Assembly (NCBI RefSeq): GCF_000759345.1 | Contig: NZ_JPZL01000001.1 | Span: 248,001-312,000 of the forward strand | Source of the DNA: Litchfieldella xinjiangensis | GTDB lineage: Bacteria; Pseudomonadota; Gammaproteobacteria; Pseudomonadales; Halomonadaceae | Direction of reading: 5' to 3' | DNA length: 64,000 nucleotides | Shown here: positions 1 to 9,299 of the stretch, in pieces | Position numbering within the stretch: the stretch's first letter is position 1 | Layout: every line of letters begins with the position of its first letter | The notes under the pieces: model-generated | The model's database searches: none | What the model was told of the DNA's origin: nothing | The model's input: only the letters and a program-made list of their open reading frames with translations | Position numbers and translations under genes: made by a program

Positions 1-345
1 CACGAGATGCTGGGCCCAGGCATAGAGCTGGTCGAAATAATCGGAGGCATAGCGCACCCCGCCCGACCATTGGAATCCTAGCCAGCTGACATCCTCCTTG
101 ATGGCATCGATGTAAGCCTGCTCTTCCTTGGCCGGATTGGTATCATCGAAGCGCAGATGACAGGCACCATCAAATTGCTCGGCCACGCCGAAGTTGAGGC
201 AGATCGATTTGGCATGGCCGATATGCAGGAAACCGTTGGGTTCCGGGGGGAAACGTGTGACGACGGTGTCGACCCGGCCCGCTTCGACTTCATCACGAAT
301 CTGATTGCGAATGAAGTTCGGGGCGCTGGTGCTCTCATTGCTCAT
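1..345 (-). CDS. glnS: Glutaminyl-tRNA synthetase, N-terminal part (cut by window edge)
   Basis: Charges tRNA-Gln with glutamine in the cytoplasm (class I aminoacyl-tRNA synthetase). The minus strand opens with ATG at 345 and stays open for 115 codons to the left edge, so the C-terminal four fifths are missing. The class I signature HIGH lies at residues 41-44, preceded by [10 protein letters not shown] and followed by LRFDDTNP and by the block [17 protein letters not shown], which match bacterial GlnS almost word for word. GltX and CysS share HIGH but not these blocks. It is divergent from ppiB. A promoter candidate lies 80-110 bases upstream. Confidence 0.93.
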   Translation of the reverse strand, partial: MSNESTSAPNFIRNQIRDEVEAGRVDTVVTRFPPEPNGFLHIGHAKSICLNFGVAEQFDGACHLRFDDTNPAKEEQAYIDAIKEDVSWLGFQWSGGVRYASDYFDQLYAWAQHLV

Positions 346-425
346 GGGGCGTCTGGGAACCTCTGGTTGCTCGCAAGGATCGACACGCAGCTCGCTGCGG
401 CTTCGCGTGCCGATGCAAAACCGCT

Positions 426-456
426 ATTATAGCGTGACGCAGTCGCGCTACGCCAA
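426..456 (-). promoter_or_regulatory. Candidate sigma-70 promoter of glnS
   Basis: On the minus strand a perfect TATAAT (-10) lies at 431-426 and TTGGCG (-35) at 456-451, with a 19-base spacer, slightly long. The start of transcription would fall near 419, giving a leader of about 75 bases to the glnS ATG at 345. The same AT-rich patch reads TATTAT at 425-430 on the plus strand and may also serve ppiB. Confidence 0.4.
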
Positions 457-489
457 GGCGCACCCACCCACAGCGTTCGGGAAAGTCCT

Positions 490-996
490 ATGATCGTTCT
501 GCAGACCAATTTTGGTGACATTCATGTCGAGCTTGATTTCGACAATGCGCCGAAGACAGCCGAGAATTTCCAGCAATACGTGACCGAAGGTCACTATGAC
601 GACACCCTATTTCACCGCGTTATCAATGGCTTCATGGTGCAAGGCGGTGGTTTCGACACCAATTTCGATCAGAAGCCGACCCGTGATCCCATCGAGAATG
701 AAGCCGATAACGGTTTGAAGAACAAGACCGGCACCCTGGCCATGGCACGCACCCAGGATCCCCACTCTGCTACCGCTCAGTTCTTCATCAACGTCGCCGA
801 CAACGAGTTCCTCAATCATAGCGGCAAGAACCTGCAAGGCTGGGGTTACTGCGTATTCGGCAAGGTGGTAGAGGGAATGGACGTGGTCGAGAAGATCAAG
901 GACGTTCCGACGACCCGTCGCGGCATGCATGCCGATGTTCCAGCGGAAGACGTTGTTATCCAGCGCGCCTACGTCAAGGATGGCGCCGATAGCTGA
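490..996 (+). CDS. ppiB: Cytoplasmic peptidyl-prolyl cis-trans isomerase B (cyclophilin)
   Basis: Catalyses cis-trans isomerisation of Xaa-Pro bonds during folding. It has 168 residues, close to the 164 of the E. coli enzyme. The cyclophilin core is plain: [14 protein letters not shown] at 41-54 with the catalytic Arg43, then [16 protein letters not shown] near 97-112 and WGYCVFGKV. There is no signal peptide, so it is the cytoplasmic PpiB rather than periplasmic PpiA. A GGGAA ribosome site precedes the ATG. lpxH follows on the same strand after 84 bases, with a hairpin between them, so the two may be partly co-transcribed. Confidence 0.95.
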   Translation: MIVLQTNFGDIHVELDFDNAPKTAENFQQYVTEGHYDDTLFHRVINGFMVQGGGFDTNFDQKPTRDPIENEADNGLKNKTGTLAMARTQDPHSATAQFFINVADNEFLNHSGKNLQGWGYCVFGKVVEGMDVVEKIKDVPTTRRGMHADVPAEDVVIQRAYVKDGADS

Positions 997-1018
997 CCTC
1001 ACGTTTACCTGGACCGAT

Positions 1019-1043
1019 CACGCCCGCTGATGCGGGCGTGTTT
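1019..1043 (+). terminator. Hairpin after ppiB, weak terminator
   Basis: A 9-bp perfect stem (1019-1027 with 1032-1040), GC-rich with a TGAT loop, follows the ppiB stop by 22 bases. Only three T follow, so it is probably a partial terminator or an mRNA-stabilising hairpin between ppiB and lpxH. Confidence 0.4.
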
Positions 1044-1080
1044 GCATCGCATGTCGTATCGATAGCCGAGCCAAGTGCCC

Positions 1081-1842
1081 ATGACCACACTGCTGATTTC
1101 CGATCTTCATCTCGATACCCAGACCCCAGAAATTGCCCAGGGGTTTCTAGCCTACCTCGAGCAGGCGAAGGGCGCTGATGCCCTCTACTTGCTGGGCGAT
1201 ATCTTCGATGCCTGGATTGGTGATGACGTGCTCGACCACCCAGGCCTGGCCCCTATTGCTGGCCAGGCGGCAGAGGGCCTGCGCCGACTCAGTGATAGCG
1301 GAACCGCGGTCTACTTCATGCATGGCAATCGCGACTTCCTGCTCGGCGAACGGTTTGCCCGTGAAGCCGGCATGACGCTACTCAACGACTCCGTGGTGGT
1401 GACGTTAGGTGATAAGCGCACCCTGCTCATGCATGGCGATACGCTATGTACGCGCGATGTCGCCTATCAGGCATTCAGGCAGCAATCTCGGGATCCGCAA
1501 TGGCAGAGCCAGATCCTGGCGATGCCCATCGACCAACGTATCGAGCTCGCAAGAAGCCTGAGGCTTCAATCGGGTGAAGCGACCTCGACCAAAGCCAGCG
1601 ACATCATGGATGTCACTCAGGAGGAGGTCGAACGTGTGATGGAAGCACACGATGTGACGACATTGATCCATGGCCATACCCACCGTCCTGCGGAACATGA
1701 ACTGACCGTGAACGGTGCCCCTGCTACACGCATCGTACTTGGCGACTGGCAGCCCGACCATGGCTGGGAAGTGCGTGCCGAGGCCCACGGACCGCTTGAA
1801 CTCAGACAGTTTGCCCTGCCTCCGGTGAACGAGGCTTCCTAA
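1081..1842 (+). CDS. lpxH: UDP-2,3-diacylglucosamine diphosphatase (lipid A synthesis)
   Basis: Hydrolyses UDP-2,3-diacylglucosamine to lipid X at the inner face of the cytoplasmic membrane, fourth step of the Raetz pathway. The calcineurin-like metallophosphoesterase motifs stand in order: SDLHLD at 7-12, LLGDIFDAWIGDD at 38-50, MHGNRDFLLG near 80, MHGDTLCT, and IHGHTHRP near the C-terminus. They supply the two-metal ligands. The product has 253 residues, usual for the family. The frame is also open from a GTG at 1075, but ATG 1081 gives the family-like start MTTLLISDLH. The stop abuts the convergent GTPase gene with no spacer. Confidence 0.94.
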   Translation: MTTLLISDLHLDTQTPEIAQGFLAYLEQAKGADALYLLGDIFDAWIGDDVLDHPGLAPIAGQAAEGLRRLSDSGTAVYFMHGNRDFLLGERFAREAGMTLLNDSVVVTLGDKRTLLMHGDTLCTRDVAYQAFRQQSRDPQWQSQILAMPIDQRIELARSLRLQSGEATSTKASDIMDVTQEEVERVMEAHDVTTLIHGHTHRPAEHELTVNGAPATRIVLGDWQPDHGWEVRAEAHGPLELRQFALPPVNEAS

Positions 1843-2871
1843 CTAATCCGTCAGCAACGTCTCAAGCAGGGTCGTCTCGATCTCGCTGGCTCCAGGGACA
1901 AGACCGGCCTCGCCGATGATTTCCAACCGTGAATCACGCCGCCAGGCCGAATCACTCAGCGTGGCCACGCCGGGCGCCTTGCTATAGAACTTCCATCCCG
2001 CATCGGTATGCACAATCGCCTTGACGCGCAGACCTCTGGGCAAACTATCCAAAAAAGCCGTCAGGCGATCCAGCCCAAAGCGATCATCGGCATGCCAGCG
2101 CCACCCGACACTGACATGTCCGAGCGACTCACCTTCCGCAAAGTGTGGCTTGCCTGGCTGTGGCTCTCGATAGCGAAACGTATCGAGCTCAACGGTAGCA
2201 GGCGCAATATGGGCATGAGGCGACGTCGCCATGGGCACGGTCGCCGATGCACGTTCACCTGCTTCGATCAGCTGCTCCAGCGGCAGCTGACCATGATCGG
2301 CTTCGGCAATCCAACGCTTGCGAGGCCATAGCTCGCCAAGATAGCCGTGGGTTTTCGCCAATTGCCCGGGCGTTGCCTTGTCGAGCATCGTCAGCACGAT
2401 GCCCTCTGCCATAACGAGCTGATCGGTGAATGTTGCTGACGCCAGTGCCCTGTCATCATCCATGCGCCTCGGATCGAGCAGTGTCACCACCGTCTGCAGT
2501 TCCAGTACATGACTAAAGGCATTCCCCCGAAGCATCTCGAGAAGCCCTGCGGGATGGCCCAGTCCCGACGGCTCTATCAGCAGGCGGTCCGGTTGATGGC
2601 GATGAATAAGATTGACGAGCGACGCTTGGAGAACGAAAGCCAGTTGGCAACACAGGCAACCGCCCGGCAAACCCTTGACGATGACATCCTCCCGGTCCTC
2701 GTAAAGCGCCTGATCGATCCCTATCTGGCCAAATTCGTTGATGACCACGGCCCACCGCTCGTGGGGCGGCTTCTGCGCGATCAACTCCCGGATAAGCGTA
2801 CTTTTGCCGCTTCCAAGGAAGCCGGTCACGACATGAACCGGAATGGAGGTAACACGACGCGAGGTAGACAC
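1843..2871 (-). CDS. YeiR-like zinc-binding GTPase (COG0523/CobW family)
   Basis: Probable zinc metallochaperone GTPase. Walker A GFLGSGKS is at 17-24. The family metal motif CLCC (CxCC) is at 72-75 in the block GLPGGCLCCQ, and the CobW C-terminal domain covers about 240-340. The blocks VVINEFGQIGID and PDRLLIEPSGLGHP are very close to E. coli YeiR. The start is GTG at 2871 with GAGGG five bases upstream. A near-perfect Zur operator lies just upstream (2884-2898), so expression in zinc limitation is expected (inference). COG0523 proteins can serve other metals, but the operator argues for zinc. The gene is convergent with lpxH, and the stops are adjacent. Confidence 0.85.
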   Translation of the reverse strand: MSTSRRVTSIPVHVVTGFLGSGKSTLIRELIAQKPPHERWAVVINEFGQIGIDQALYEDREDVIVKGLPGGCLCCQLAFVLQASLVNLIHRHQPDRLLIEPSGLGHPAGLLEMLRGNAFSHVLELQTVVTLLDPRRMDDDRALASATFTDQLVMAEGIVLTMLDKATPGQLAKTHGYLGELWPRKRWIAEADHGQLPLEQLIEAGERASATVPMATSPHAHIAPATVELDTFRYREPQPGKPHFAEGESLGHVSVGWRWHADDRFGLDRLTAFLDSLPRGLRVKAIVHTDAGWKFYSKAPGVATLSDSAWRRDSRLEIIGEAGLVPGASEIETTLLETLLTD

Positions 2872-2883
2872 GGCAACCCTCGA

Positions 2884-2898
2884 TGTTATGTTATAACA
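2884..2898. promoter_or_regulatory. Zur-type zinc operator upstream of the YeiR-like GTPase
   Basis: TGTTATGTTATAACA matches the gammaproteobacterial Zur core GTTATANTATAAC with one mismatch (2885-2897). It lies 13 bases from the GTG start. On the minus strand a -10-like TATAGT (2903-2898) borders it, so a bound repressor would cover the transcription start. No good -35 is visible. Confidence 0.65.
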
Positions 2899-2908
2899 CT
2901 ATATGGCT

Positions 2909-2937
2909 AAAAAAAGGCATGGCCGCAGCCATGCCTT
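2909..2937 (-). terminator. Rho-independent terminator of ppiD
   Basis: Perfect 8-bp GC-rich stem 2916-2923 / 2928-2935 with a four-base loop, extended by two A-T pairs. On the minus strand it is followed by seven T (2915-2909), seven bases after the ppiD stop. Confidence 0.85.
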
Positions 2938-2944
2938 GCTTCAA

Positions 2945-4765
2945 TCAGAGCCGTTCGATATCTGCTTCCTGCCGCAGGGTCTCGAGCAAGCCTTGAATGG
3001 CCATCTGAGCACGAAGCCGCTCGGCCATCTGGGCAACGAAACGCTCCATTTCTTCATCTGGGGAACCCGGTTGAACGGCTTCAAGCGCAATCAGATAAAT
3101 ACGCTCGTTACCTTCGGCATGACCGTAAACCGGGCTTGCGTCTTCCGGGTGCGGCAATTTGAAGGCTGCTTCACGGACGGGGCCGGGAATGCTTCCTTCC
3201 GATTGACGTGAAACTTCTTCTGCACGCTGCCAATCGAGGTCGAGGTCCTCACCGTCATCCAGCGAAGCAGCACGTTCTCGCGCCAGGGCCAACAAGGCCT
3301 CACGCTGCTTCTCGGCCCGAACGGCGTCTGTTACCTGCTCACGAACCTCATCGAGGGGCAACGTAGTCGCATCACGATGCTCGGCGACCCGTAACACCAT
3401 ACGACGGTCCTCGTCGAGCTCGATGACATCGCTGTTGAAGCCGTCCTCGAGCACATCACTGTCGAAGGCTTCGCTCATGACGCCAGGCTCGGAAAGCACA
3501 CCCTGGCCTCCCTCGCGAGAAACCCAATCACTCTGGTGCAGCTCTAGCCCCAGGTCATCGGCCACACTTTCCAGGTCGTCCGCTGCATAGCTTTCGTCGA
3601 TCAGCCGCTGAACGCGTTGATTGAAATCATCGCTGACGGTGGCCAAGGCGGCCTCCTCGCGCAACTCACTACGCATTTCGTCGAAAGCCGGCAACTGTAT
3701 CTCGGTCACCTTGATGAGATGCAAGCCATTGTCCGTCTCGACGATCGAGGAGACTTCACCTTCCGAGAGGTTGAATGCCGCCTCTTCGAATGCGTCCCCG
3801 AAGAAGCCACGGCTGATGATGCCGAGATCGCCGCCCGATTCGGCAGTGGAGCTGTCATTCGAGAATTCTGCGGCCACCTCGCCAAATTCGGCACCGGATT
3901 CGAGACGTTCGCGCGCTTCGTCCAGACGAGCTTGCGCTTCTTCACGACTCCGGTCGTCACCGAAGGTCACCATGATGTGCGAGACACGACGCTCGGCATC
4001 CTGAGCACGGCGCTCATACGCTTCGCGCAACGCCTGCTCATCGACCTCGACGTCCTCAGCCATTTGCAGCCGATCCACGATCACATAGTTCAGGCGTACC
4101 TGCTCGGGACGCTGGTATTCGTCACGATGGGCCTCGTAGTAAGCTTGCAGTTCCTCTTCGCTGACCTCGACGGGGTTATCGAGATCCGCAGGAGTCAACA
4201 TATGATAACGAAAGGTGCGGGTTTGGCGCTGCAGTTCGCCCAGGCGTTCTCGCTCAGAGGGAAGCGTAAAATCGCTGAATGCCAGGCCCTGCTGCAGCTG
4301 TTGCCGCTGCATATCGACGCGCAGTGCCTCGCGGAAAGACAACGGAGTGTAGCCAGCGCTGGCCAGCCGATTCCGAAAAATCTCCTGTGAGAAACGACCG
4401 TCCTGATCCTGGAATTGTGAAAGTGAGACGATGGCTTGGTCGATTTGCGCTTCGGACAGGTACAGACCGCCCTCCTGCGCATACTGATCAAGCAGTGTCG
4501 TGGTGATCACTTCATCCAGCACTTGGCCTCGCAAAGCCCGCTCCTGGTCGGGAGGCACCTGACCACTACGGATCGCACGCTGGACCTCACGCTCGACTTG
4601 CTGCCGGGTGATCGATTCACCATTGACCTTAGCGATATCATCGGCACTGCTGGTGAATAGCCCTATCAGCGCATCCGCCCCGAACAGGGCCATGGTGAGC
4701 ACAACGGCCCCGATGATTATCTTGGCGCCCCAACTCCTGGAACGATCCCGAATATCCTGCAGCAT
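2945..4765 (-). CDS. ppiD: Periplasmic folding chaperone / parvulin-like PpiD
   Basis: Membrane-anchored periplasmic chaperone near the Sec translocon that helps outer-membrane protein folding. It has 606 residues (E. coli 623). One N-terminal transmembrane segment (about 14-36, rich in I, V, L, A) follows a positively charged start. A SurA-like N-domain spans about 40-190. One parvulin (PpiC) domain lies at about 260-360, with SHIMVTF, SGGDLGIISRG and GLHLIKV. The C-terminal part is long and acidic. ATG 4765 has GAGGG upstream. It follows hupB in the same direction, as in E. coli lon-hupB-ppiD, but a terminator separates them. Confidence 0.93.
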   Translation of the reverse strand: MLQDIRDRSRSWGAKIIIGAVVLTMALFGADALIGLFTSSADDIAKVNGESITRQQVEREVQRAIRSGQVPPDQERALRGQVLDEVITTTLLDQYAQEGGLYLSEAQIDQAIVSLSQFQDQDGRFSQEIFRNRLASAGYTPLSFREALRVDMQRQQLQQGLAFSDFTLPSERERLGELQRQTRTFRYHMLTPADLDNPVEVSEEELQAYYEAHRDEYQRPEQVRLNYVIVDRLQMAEDVEVDEQALREAYERRAQDAERRVSHIMVTFGDDRSREEAQARLDEARERLESGAEFGEVAAEFSNDSSTAESGGDLGIISRGFFGDAFEEAAFNLSEGEVSSIVETDNGLHLIKVTEIQLPAFDEMRSELREEAALATVSDDFNQRVQRLIDESYAADDLESVADDLGLELHQSDWVSREGGQGVLSEPGVMSEAFDSDVLEDGFNSDVIELDEDRRMVLRVAEHRDATTLPLDEVREQVTDAVRAEKQREALLALARERAASLDDGEDLDLDWQRAEEVSRQSEGSIPGPVREAAFKLPHPEDASPVYGHAEGNERIYLIALEAVQPGSPDEEMERFVAQMAERLRAQMAIQGLLETLRQEADIERL

Positions 4766-4862
4766 GCTGCCCTCGGCTGATTTATTGGCTCGTTAACGCG
4801 GCAATAGTATACCCGGCACGGCGGTTCCAACGCCAAACAACTCATGTCGGGAACATGAAACT

Positions 4863-4892
4863 AAAAAGGCGCATCGCGACTCGCGATGCGCC
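4863..4892 (-). terminator. Rho-independent terminator of hupB
   Basis: Perfect 11-bp stem 4868-4878 / 4882-4892 with a three-base loop. On the minus strand five T follow (4867-4863). It lies 52 bases past the hupB stop. Confidence 0.88.
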
Positions 4893-4943
4893 TACTTTAA
4901 GAATCGGTACTGATGTGGTTCAGCAGTCCGCACCGGACCCGTA

Positions 4944-5216
4944 TTAGTTGACCGAATCCTTGAGCGCCTTGCCCGCTTTGAAACTGGGAACCTTGGCCGC
5001 ACTGATCTCGATCGGCTTGCCGGTCTGTGGGTTACGACCCGTGCGAGCTGCACGCTCCTTGACGGTGAAGGTACCAAAGCCGACCAATGACACGGAGTCA
5101 CCCTTCTTCAGGCTCTCGGTAACACCCTCGATCATGGCATCGAGTGCACGGCTTGCGGCCGCCTTGGGAATATCGGCAGACGCAGCAATGGCTTCAACCA
5201 GCTCGGACTTGTTCAC
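4944..5216 (-). CDS. hupB: DNA-binding protein HU-beta
   Basis: Small nucleoid protein that bends and compacts DNA as a dimer. It has 90 residues, the exact HU length. It starts [11 protein letters not shown] and carries [18 protein letters not shown], the DNA-binding arm signature with the intercalating Pro (RNPQTG). The start is GTG at 5216 with an AAGGGG-like ribosome site. It sits directly downstream of lon, the usual lon-hupB order. An inverted repeat lies in the intergenic region and its own promoter is likely, but I could not place one with confidence. Confidence 0.96.
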   Translation of the reverse strand: MNKSELVEAIAASADIPKAAASRALDAMIEGVTESLKKGDSVSLVGFGTFTVKERAARTGRNPQTGKPIEISAAKVPSFKAGKALKDSVN

Positions 5217-5345
5217 ACTTCACCCCTTGACTTTTACGGAATTTGGCTTTGAATCGGCGCTAAATCGGGTGGCTTACGCGTTCATAGCAAAGCGCAATTT
5301 ATAGCAATGCGGTAAAACGCCTGTCAAGCAACCTTTAGCACCAAC

Positions 5346-5383
5346 GCCCACCATGCCGGGCTTTAGCGACGATCATGGTGGGC
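5346..5383. repeat. Inverted repeat between lon and hupB
   Basis: A 10-bp perfect inverted repeat (5346-5355 and 5374-5383) with an 18-base loop, just past the lon stop. There is no T tract on either side, so a classical terminator is unlikely. It may be an attenuating or mRNA-protecting hairpin. Confidence 0.5.
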
Positions 5384-5391
5384 TATTTCAC

Positions 5392-7800
5392 TCAATGTGT
5401 ACTGATCATTGAACGTGAAGTTGCTGGATCTTCAGTGCGAGTATCATCACTCTCCCCCTCCGGCTTTGCAACCAGTGCCACGCTCAGAACTTCATCAATC
5501 CAGCGGACGGGCCTGATGTCCAAGGCATCCTTTATATTATCCGGAACTTCTTTGAGATCCCGGCGGTTCTCCTCGGGAATAAGCACCGTCTTTATACCAC
5601 CGCGCCGTGCGGCCAGCAATTTCTCCTTGAGGCCGCCAATCGGCATCACTTCACCGCGCAGGTTCACCTCGCCGGTCATGGCGATGTCGCAGCGTACCGC
5701 CCGCTCGGTATAGGCGGATACCATGGCGGTAACCATGGCAATACCCGCACTCGGCCCATCCTTTGGCGTCGCCCCTTCAGGTACGTGAATATGCAGATCC
5801 TGTTTTTCGAAGCGCTCGGGGTCGATACCTAGCTCTCCGGCTCGAGCCCGCACGACGGTATGCGCCGCACTGACGGATTCTTTCATGACATCGCCCAGAG
5901 AGCCCGTCTTGTTAATGCGTCCCTTGCCAGGCGTTACCACGGATTCGATATTGAGCAGTTCGCCGCCCACGGAAGTCCAGGCCAGGCCCGTCACACGACC
6001 CACTTGATCGTCCTGGTCGGCTAGACCATAGCTGTAGCGGCGAACGCCCGCGTAGGCTTCGATATCTTCGGCCGCCAGCGTACGGGACGCCTGGGCCGCC
6101 GTCTTGCTCTCTGCCTCGAGACGCTCACGAAGCACCTTGCGACACACCTTGGCGATCTGGCGCTCGAGCTCCCTGACGCCTGCTTCACGAGTATAGTAGC
6201 GAATCAATTCAAGCAGAGCCTCATCGGAAAACGACAGCTCGTCTTCCTTGAAGCCGTTGGCTTCGAGTTGCTTGACAACGAGATAACGCCGGGCAATCGC
6301 CAATTTCTCGTCTTCCGTGTACCCCGGCAGACGTATGATTTCCATACGGTCCAGCAAGGGGCCCGGAATGTTCATCGAATTGGCGGTACAGATGAACATG
6401 GTTTCCGAGAGGTCGTAATCCAGTTCCAGGTAGTGATCGCTGAACTTGTCATTCTGCTCGGGATCAAGGACTTCAAGTAGGGCCGAAGCAGGATCGCCCC
6501 GGTGGTCCATCCCGATCTTGTCGACTTCATCGAGCAGGAACAGCGGATTCTTGACCCCGGCCTTGCTCATGCGCTGTATCAGCTTGCCAGGCAGAGAGCC
6601 GATATAGGTGCGCCGATGACCACGTATTTCCGATTCGTCGCGCACCCCACCGAGGGCCAGGCGCACATACTTGCGATTGGTCGCCCGTGCTATCGATTGC
6701 CCCAGCGAGGTCTTGCCTACCCCAGGCGGCCCCACCAGGCAAAGCACTGGCCCCTTGAGCTTTTTGACACGCTTCTGGACGGCGAGATACTCAAGGATAC
6801 GCTCCTTGACTTCCTCCAACCCGTAATGGTCCTCGTCCAGCACTTCCGCGGCATGCTTCAGATCATGCTTGACCCGAGTCCGCTTTTTCCAGGGAACCGA
6901 CACCAGCCAATCCAGGTATGAGCGAACCACCGTGGCTTCCGCTGAGGTCGGAGACATCATCTTCAGCTTGCCCAGCTCCTGATGCGCCTTGTCAGCAGCC
7001 TCCTTGGGCATGCCGGAATCCTTGATGGCCTTCTCGTACTTCTCAGCTTCGTTCGGTACATTCTCAAGCTCGCCCATCTCTTTCTGGATGGCTTTCATCT
7101 GCTCGTTGAGATAGTACTCGCGCTGGGATTTCTCCATCTGATCCTTGACGCGTGAGCGAATACGCTTTTCGACCTGCAGCAGGTCGATCTCGGATTCGAT
7201 CAAAGCCATCAAGTGCTCGATGCGATCACGTACGCGGTCCATTTCGAGCAACTGTTGCTTGTCACCGATCTTCAAAGAAAGGTGAGCGCAGATGGTATCG
7301 ACCAGCCGGCTGGGATCTTCGATCCCCTGGAGTGAGCTCAATACCTCGTTGGGTACTTTCTTGGATAGCTTGACGTACTGCTCAAACTGATTGAGAAGCA
7401 CGCGCACCAGCGACTCGCGCTCACGCTCGGTCAAGGGCTCGCTTTCACGCAGGGTCACTTCAGCGCGACTGTAGGTATCATCAACCACGGTGATCTTGCC
7501 GACATCGGCTCGCGAGGTGCCTTCTATCAACACCTTGACGGTGCCATCGGGCAATTTCAGCAACTGCATGATTTCGGCGACGGTACCTACGCCAAACAGA
7601 TCGGTGCTATCGGGATCGTCTTGTCCAGCCTCGCGTTGGGCTACCAAAAGGACACGCTTATCCGCCTCCATGGCCGCTTCAAGGGCCTGGATCGATTTTT
7701 CACGCCCGACGAACAGCGGAATGACCATCTGCGGATAGACAACCACATCGCGCAGGGGCAAAAGGGGCAGACTCTGGGTCTGATCAGCGTTCTGCTGCAT
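5392..7800 (-). CDS. lon: ATP-dependent Lon protease
   Basis: Hexameric AAA+ serine protease that degrades damaged and regulatory proteins in the cytoplasm. It has 802 residues (E. coli 784). The N-terminal LON substrate domain spans about 10-205. Walker A GPPGVGKT is at 357-364 and Walker B FLLDEVDKIG near 421-430. In the protease domain the catalytic Ser684 sits in KDGPSAG and Lys727 in GGLKEK. The start is ATG at 7800 with GAGGAA eight bases upstream. It follows clpX on the same strand, separated by a terminator. I see no obvious heat-shock promoter in the 143-base gap. Confidence 0.97.
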   Translation of the reverse strand: MQQNADQTQSLPLLPLRDVVVYPQMVIPLFVGREKSIQALEAAMEADKRVLLVAQREAGQDDPDSTDLFGVGTVAEIMQLLKLPDGTVKVLIEGTSRADVGKITVVDDTYSRAEVTLRESEPLTERERESLVRVLLNQFEQYVKLSKKVPNEVLSSLQGIEDPSRLVDTICAHLSLKIGDKQQLLEMDRVRDRIEHLMALIESEIDLLQVEKRIRSRVKDQMEKSQREYYLNEQMKAIQKEMGELENVPNEAEKYEKAIKDSGMPKEAADKAHQELGKLKMMSPTSAEATVVRSYLDWLVSVPWKKRTRVKHDLKHAAEVLDEDHYGLEEVKERILEYLAVQKRVKKLKGPVLCLVGPPGVGKTSLGQSIARATNRKYVRLALGGVRDESEIRGHRRTYIGSLPGKLIQRMSKAGVKNPLFLLDEVDKIGMDHRGDPASALLEVLDPEQNDKFSDHYLELDYDLSETMFICTANSMNIPGPLLDRMEIIRLPGYTEDEKLAIARRYLVVKQLEANGFKEDELSFSDEALLELIRYYTREAGVRELERQIAKVCRKVLRERLEAESKTAAQASRTLAAEDIEAYAGVRRYSYGLADQDDQVGRVTGLAWTSVGGELLNIESVVTPGKGRINKTGSLGDVMKESVSAAHTVVRARAGELGIDPERFEKQDLHIHVPEGATPKDGPSAGIAMVTAMVSAYTERAVRCDIAMTGEVNLRGEVMPIGGLKEKLLAARRGGIKTVLIPEENRRDLKEVPDNIKDALDIRPVRWIDEVLSVALVAKPEGESDDTRTEDPATSRSMISTH

Positions 7801-7902
7801 CGCAGACGTTCCTCAACAAATCGGGATTTACTCAGGTGATGGGGGCAGGCTAATGGATTTGCAAGGCTGACGAGCCCTTGGCGCCCATGGCTGGCCGGAT
7901 TG

Positions 7903-7925
7903 AAAAGGGGCCGCTGGGCGGCCCC
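7903..7925 (-). terminator. Rho-independent terminator of clpX
   Basis: GC-only stem 7907-7913 / 7919-7925 with a five-base loop, followed on the minus strand by four T, 18 bases after the clpX stop. It closes the tig-clpP-clpX block before lon. Confidence 0.8.
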
Positions 7926-7943
7926 TGATGGCTAGAATGACGG

Positions 7944-9224
7944 TTAACCGTCCTTACCGGCCACCTTGCCCTCATCCTGCTGGGAATAGATCAACAGCGG
8001 CTCACTTTCGCCGGCGATGACCGACTCATCGATGACTACCTTGCTGACACCTTCCAGAGAGGGAATCTCGTACATCGTGTCGAGCAACACCGACTCGAGA
8101 ATAGACCTCAATCCCCGCGCCCCCGTCTTGCGCGCCATTGCCTTGGCGGCAACCGCACGCAAGGCATCCTCGCGGAAATCGAGCTCGACACCTTCCATCT
8201 CGAAGAGCTTGGCATACTGCTTCACGAGCGAGTTCTTCGGCTCGGTCAGGATCTGGATAAGCGCATCTTCCGAGAGTTCCGTCAACGTGGCGATGACCGG
8301 CAGACGACCCACGAACTCAGGGATAAGGCCGAACTTGACCAGGTCTTCCGGCTCGACATCCGCCAGGACGCTACCGACACCCTTGTTCTCATCCTTGCTC
8401 TTGACCGTGGCATTGAAACCGATGCCACCCTTCTCTGCGCGATCGCGTATCACCTTGTCGAGCCCAGCGAACGCCCCGCCGACAATGAACAGGATGTTGC
8501 CGGTATCGACCTGCAGGAATTCCTGCTGTGGATGCTTGCGTCCACCCTGGGGCGGGACCGAGGCAGTAGTGCCCTCGATCAGCTTGAGCAGGGCCTGCTG
8601 AACACCTTCGCCAGAGACGTCACGCGTGATGGACGGATTGTCGGATTTACGAGAGATCTTGTCGATTTCATCGATGTAGACAATTCCCTTCTGCGCTTTC
8701 TCGACATCGTAGTCGCACTTCTGGAGCAGCTTCTGAATGATGTTCTCGACATCCTCGCCCACGTAACCCGCTTCAGTCAGCGTGGTTGCATCGGCGATGG
8801 TAAAGGGAACGTTCAAGAGCCGCGCCAGGGTTTCGGCCAGCAACGTCTTGCCACTACCGGTTGGACCGATGAGCAGGATATTGGATTTGCCAAGCTCCAC
8901 GTCGTCGGATTTCACTTCGGCGCGCAGGCGCTTGTAGTGGTTGTAAACAGCCACCGACAATACCATCTTGGCGCGGTCCTGCCCGATCACATAGTCATCG
9001 AGAGTGTGACGAATCTCACGCGGAGCCGGCAGGCGATCTTCATCGCCGTCTGCGTCGGCCTCGAGGACTTCTTCGCGAATGATGTCATTGCACAGGTCGA
9101 CACACTCGTCGCAGATATAAACAGACGGGCCGGCTATCAGCTTCCGCACTTCGTTCTGATTCTTGCCACAGAACGAGCAGTACAGCAGCTTGCCACCTTC
9201 GTCTTTGCCTTTGCCGTCGGCCAT
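7944..9224 (-). CDS. clpX: ClpXP protease ATP-binding unfoldase ClpX
   Basis: AAA+ unfoldase that recognises degrons and feeds substrates to ClpP. It has 426 residues (E. coli 424). The N-terminal C4 zinc-binding domain has Cys16, Cys19, Cys38 and Cys41. Walker A GPTGSGKT is at 120-127. The pore loop GYVGED and Walker [11 protein letters not shown] follow, with the sensor region [10 protein letters not shown] near the C-terminus. The start is ATG at 9224 with AGAGGT upstream. It lies 75 bases downstream of clpP on the same strand, the usual clpP-clpX operon. Confidence 0.97.
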   Translation of the reverse strand: MADGKGKDEGGKLLYCSFCGKNQNEVRKLIAGPSVYICDECVDLCNDIIREEVLEADADGDEDRLPAPREIRHTLDDYVIGQDRAKMVLSVAVYNHYKRLRAEVKSDDVELGKSNILLIGPTGSGKTLLAETLARLLNVPFTIADATTLTEAGYVGEDVENIIQKLLQKCDYDVEKAQKGIVYIDEIDKISRKSDNPSITRDVSGEGVQQALLKLIEGTTASVPPQGGRKHPQQEFLQVDTGNILFIVGGAFAGLDKVIRDRAEKGGIGFNATVKSKDENKGVGSVLADVEPEDLVKFGLIPEFVGRLPVIATLTELSEDALIQILTEPKNSLVKQYAKLFEMEGVELDFREDALRAVAAKAMARKTGARGLRSILESVLLDTMYEIPSLEGVSKVVIDESVIAGESEPLLIYSQQDEGKVAGKDG

Positions 9225-9299
9225 TCGCGTACCTCTTAACGGATGGCGGCCCTCGCCGCCGAGAATTGCCTGTCTCCGATACGTCTGAAAATCACGCTA

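Noticed and set aside
1-345. Cysteinyl- or glutamyl-tRNA synthetase
   Set aside because: They share the HIGH motif, but [22 protein letters not shown] and [14 protein letters not shown] are GlnS blocks.
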